The translations under genes were made by a program, and so were the position numbers. From the NCBI GenBank assembly GCA_003545625.1, contig DODH01000285.1, forward strand, positions 1 to 6,722: 6,722 nucleotides of DNA. The letters are read 5' to 3'. This DNA is from Nitrospina sp. Its GTDB lineage: Bacteria > Nitrospinota > Nitrospinia > Nitrospinales > VA-1. The first letter of the stretch is position 1. Every line of letters starts with the position of its first letter. This document shows positions 4,667 through 6,722 of the stretch, one piece after another. The notes under the pieces are model-generated. The model ran no database searches and was not told the origin of the DNA. It saw only the letters and a list, made by a program, of their open reading frames with translations.

Positions 4667-6556
4667 ATGTCAAAATATAGATCTGAAGATATCCAAGTCC
4701 TGGAAGGACTCGACCCGGTTCGCAAACGTCCAGGAATGTACATTGGCTCCACATCTTCCACTGGCCTGCATCATTTGCTTTGGGAAATTCTGGATAACTG
4801 CGTGGATGAAGCGCTCAACGAGCATTGCGACACCATTGAAGTGACCTTGGGTAAAGATCATAGCGTCACTATCAAGGATAATGGGCGAGGAATTCCTGTA
4901 GACCTTTATCGCAATACTAAAAAGAGCGCTATGGAAATCCTGTTTACCACCCTGCACTCAGGGGGAAAGTTTAGCCAGGACAACTATAAAGTATCCGGTG
5001 GCCTGCATGGGGTCGGAATGGCTGTGGTGTGCGCCCTATCAGAAAAACTTGTTGCAACTTCCCGCCGAGACGGATTTGAATGGACTCAGACTTATTCAAG
5101 AGGCAAGCCCACTACAAAGCTTAAAAAGGGAAAACCCGCCCGGATTTATGGCACCACTGTTTATTTCAAGCCTGACGGCAAAATTTTCCCGAAAACGGAA
5201 TTCAATCCCAAGCTTATTTTGGAACGGGCCGAATCTAAAGCCTTCCTCAACAAAGGCCTCAAAATAATCGTCAGTGAAAATGGAAATAAGCACATATTTC
5301 ACTATCCGGGAGGGATTCAAGACTACATCAAAAAGATTGTTGGTCAGAAAACTACTTTGATGGACAAGCCTTTTTATGTAGAAAAAGAAGACAACTCTTT
5401 GCGGTTGGAGGCCGCGTTTCTCTGGACCCCAAATACCGACACCCAGATTCTGTCCTTCGCCAACTCTATTCGCACTGTTGACGGAGGCACCCATGAAAAC
5501 GGATTTCGAAACGGCATCACCAAAGCAATTCGGGCCTATATCGACAGGCGTAAACTGCTGCCCAAAGACATAACCGGAATCACCGGCGATGACGTCCGGG
5601 AGGGTCTGGTTGCCATTATCAATATTTATCTTCAGGGCGATGTTGAATTTCAAGGACAAACCAAGGGGCGACTGAATTCGGAAATCACCTCTCAAGTAGA
5701 AGCGGTGATCAATCATACCCTCGAACATTATTTAAATGAAAATCAGACCTTGGGAAACACCCTTGCCAGCCGCATCATTCTTTCTGCCCAGGCCCGCATC
5801 GCTTCACGTCAAGCCAAAGAAGCGGTTCAACGAAAAACCAATATCTCGCACCGGCTCAATCTCCCAGGAAAACTTGCCGACTGCGCCACAACAGATAAGG
5901 ACCAGGCCGAGCTCTTTATTTGCGAAGGAGACTCTGCAGGCGGTTCCAGCAAACAGGCACGGGATCGAAAAACCCAGGCAATCCTTCCCATTCGCGGAAA
6001 AATACTCAATGTTGAAACCGCAACCATGTCCAAGATTCTGGCCAATACTGAAATTCAAAACCTCATTTCTGCCTGTGGAACAGGTATTGAAAATAAATTC
6101 GATTACAGTAAACTTCGGTACGGAAAAATTATCATCATGACTGACGCGGATGTTGATGGAGCCCATATTTGCACCCTGCTTCTTACCTTTTTCTATCGAT
6201 ACTTGCCGAAAATTATCGAAGAAGGACATCTTTTCATCGCCCAGCCGCCTTTATATCGCATTGATGCCGGCAAAAAAATATTTTACGCATTAAGCGATGA
6301 GGAAAAAGATGAAATCATCGAGGGATTAAACGGTACCGCTCACGAAATAGGCCGTTTTAAAGGATTGGGAGAGATGCCCGCCTCGGACCTAAAAGAAACC
6401 ACTATGAGTAAAAAATCCCGGTCCCTGATTCGTGTCACACTGGATTCTGCCGAGCGGGCCAGTAAAACTGTCAACCAGTTAATGGGCAAAAATGCGGAAT
6501 CACGCTTCAAATTCATAAAGGAAAGAGCAGTGTTCGTTCAGGATCTGGACGTATAG
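4667..6556 (+). CDS. parE: DNA topoisomerase IV subunit B (ParE)
   Basis: This 629-residue ATPase subunit of topoisomerase IV drives strand passage with ParC. The GHKL ATPase domain shows EILDN (40-44, catalytic Glu40 and Mg-binding Asn44), DNGRGIP (71-77) and GGLHGVG (111-117). The transducer carries QTK (331-333), whose Lys333 contacts ATP. The TOPRIM domain has EGDSAGG (420-426, Glu420), DADVDG (493-498, Asp493 and Asp495) and RFKGLGEM (563-570). The length matches E. coli ParE (630) and lacks the insert that lengthens E. coli GyrB to about 804. PIRGKILNVE (441-450) and the C-terminal MGKNAESRFKFI and VQDLDV also look ParE-like. GyrB from lineages with short GyrB is the alternative, but pairing with ParC argues against it. 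The ATG lies 5 bases after the parC stop with no Shine-Dalgarno site, so translation is probably coupled to parC. Confidence 0.93.
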   Translation: MSKYRSEDIQVLEGLDPVRKRPGMYIGSTSSTGLHHLLWEILDNCVDEALNEHCDTIEVTLGKDHSVTIKDNGRGIPVDLYRNTKKSAMEILFTTLHSGGKFSQDNYKVSGGLHGVGMAVVCALSEKLVATSRRDGFEWTQTYSRGKPTTKLKKGKPARIYGTTVYFKPDGKIFPKTEFNPKLILERAESKAFLNKGLKIIVSENGNKHIFHYPGGIQDYIKKIVGQKTTLMDKPFYVEKEDNSLRLEAAFLWTPNTDTQILSFANSIRTVDGGTHENGFRNGITKAIRAYIDRRKLLPKDITGITGDDVREGLVAIINIYLQGDVEFQGQTKGRLNSEITSQVEAVINHTLEHYLNENQTLGNTLASRIILSAQARIASRQAKEAVQRKTNISHRLNLPGKLADCATTDKDQAELFICEGDSAGGSSKQARDRKTQAILPIRGKILNVETATMSKILANTEIQNLISACGTGIENKFDYSKLRYGKIIIMTDADVDGAHICTLLLTFFYRYLPKIIEEGHLFIAQPPLYRIDAGKKIFYALSDEEKDEIIEGLNGTAHEIGRFKGLGEMPASDLKETTMSKKSRSLIRVTLDSAERASKTVNQLMGKNAESRFKFIKERAVFVQDLDV

Positions 6557-6677
6557 TTTGTTTTTTTCAGTAGTTTTCAACCTTTATCGAATTCTTTCCA
6601 TTCGCTCACCCCTCCAACGGCTCCGCCTTATAAATAAACACAATGTTTTCAATACTTTTTGAACACCTTTGTTACTG
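6557..6677. other. AT-rich spacer after parE
   Basis: No gene, RNA motif or strong terminator is visible. TCAGTA (6567-6572) and TACTGA (6673-6678) are complementary but about 100 bases apart. TTCAA/TTGAA near 6648-6663 is a weak AT-only inverted repeat. Confidence 0.4.
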
Positions 6678-6696
6678 ATTCAGCTTGAATTTTTTT
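6678..6696 (+). terminator. Weak candidate terminator after parE
   Basis: ATTCA (6678-6682) and TGAAT (6686-6690) form a 5-bp stem with a 3-base loop, followed by six T (6691-6696). The T-run suits an intrinsic terminator for parE, but the stem is short and has a single G-C pair, so it may be leaky or chance. Confidence 0.25.
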
Positions 6697-6702
6697 ACCT
6701 GT

Positions 6703-6722
6703 ATGTCGTCAAACGAATCTGT
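6703..6722 (+). CDS. Possible start of a downstream gene, cut by the window end
   Basis: An ATG at 6703 opens a frame reading M-S-S-N-E-S that is still open at the window edge. The residues suit a protein N-terminus, but six codons cannot identify anything. There is no Shine-Dalgarno site, though parC and parE also lack one. The weak hairpin with a T-run just upstream would separate it from parE. Confidence 0.2.

Noticed and set aside
4293..4754. 153-codon minus-strand frame across the parC-parE junction
   Set aside because: It is a shadow of two well-supported genes, with no recognisable domain.
5096..5728. 210-codon frame antisense to parE
   Set aside because: It is fully contained in parE, whose catalytic motifs are intact; long antisense shadows are common in conserved genes, and the product shows no family motif.
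2388..6556. Assignment of the pair as DNA gyrase (GyrA/GyrB)
   Set aside because: The first protein lacks a full GyrA box and has ParC length and blade motifs. The second has ParE length and a ParE-like C-terminus.

Overview
The window holds two divergent two-gene blocks on a bacterial chromosome. Reading left, mrp (an Fe-S cluster carrier P-loop ATPase) is followed by a small DUF971 protein. Reading right, parC and parE encode both subunits of topoisomerase IV. All four reading frames are intact, and no mobile element, CRISPR array, rRNA or tRNA was recognised. The sequence is of moderate G+C, and the ParC/ParE pair resembles the types of Gram-negative lineages. I suspect a proteobacterial, deltaproteobacterial or Nitrospinota-like source, but the sequence alone does not settle this.

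Layout. Positions 1-490 carry no credible gene. They hold a G-rich tract (37-63), several nested short inverted repeats (59-218), a strong leftward Rho-independent terminator (241-276) and two further inverted repeats (329-354, 358-387). Positions 491-814 (minus) encode the DUF971 protein and 834-1931 (minus) encode Mrp, which has a good Shine-Dalgarno site. The 456-base divergent intergenic region (1932-2387) has a palindrome just upstream of mrp. On its parC side it has a plausible sigma-70 promoter, overlapping palindromes close to the predicted start point, and a leader of about 210 bases with two hairpins. Positions 2388-4661 encode ParC and 4667-6556 encode ParE, with 5 bases between them. 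Positions 6557-6722 are an AT-rich spacer that may end with the first codons of another rightward gene.

Function. Mrp (MIP18-like domain plus P-loop ATPase with a CxxC) and DUF971 together give the same domain order as the plant chloroplast Fe-S protein HCF101, so they probably work together in Fe-S cluster delivery. ParC and ParE form the A2B2 enzyme that unlinks replicated chromosomes. There is no obvious functional link between the two blocks beyond their shared intergenic region.

This is mainly a housekeeping region and I found no convincing new system. The items most worth a second look are the split-HCF101 arrangement with a Cys-rich DUF971, the natural alanine at the quinolone-contact position of ParC, the paired palindromes in the divergent control region, and the structured non-coding tail after DUF971.
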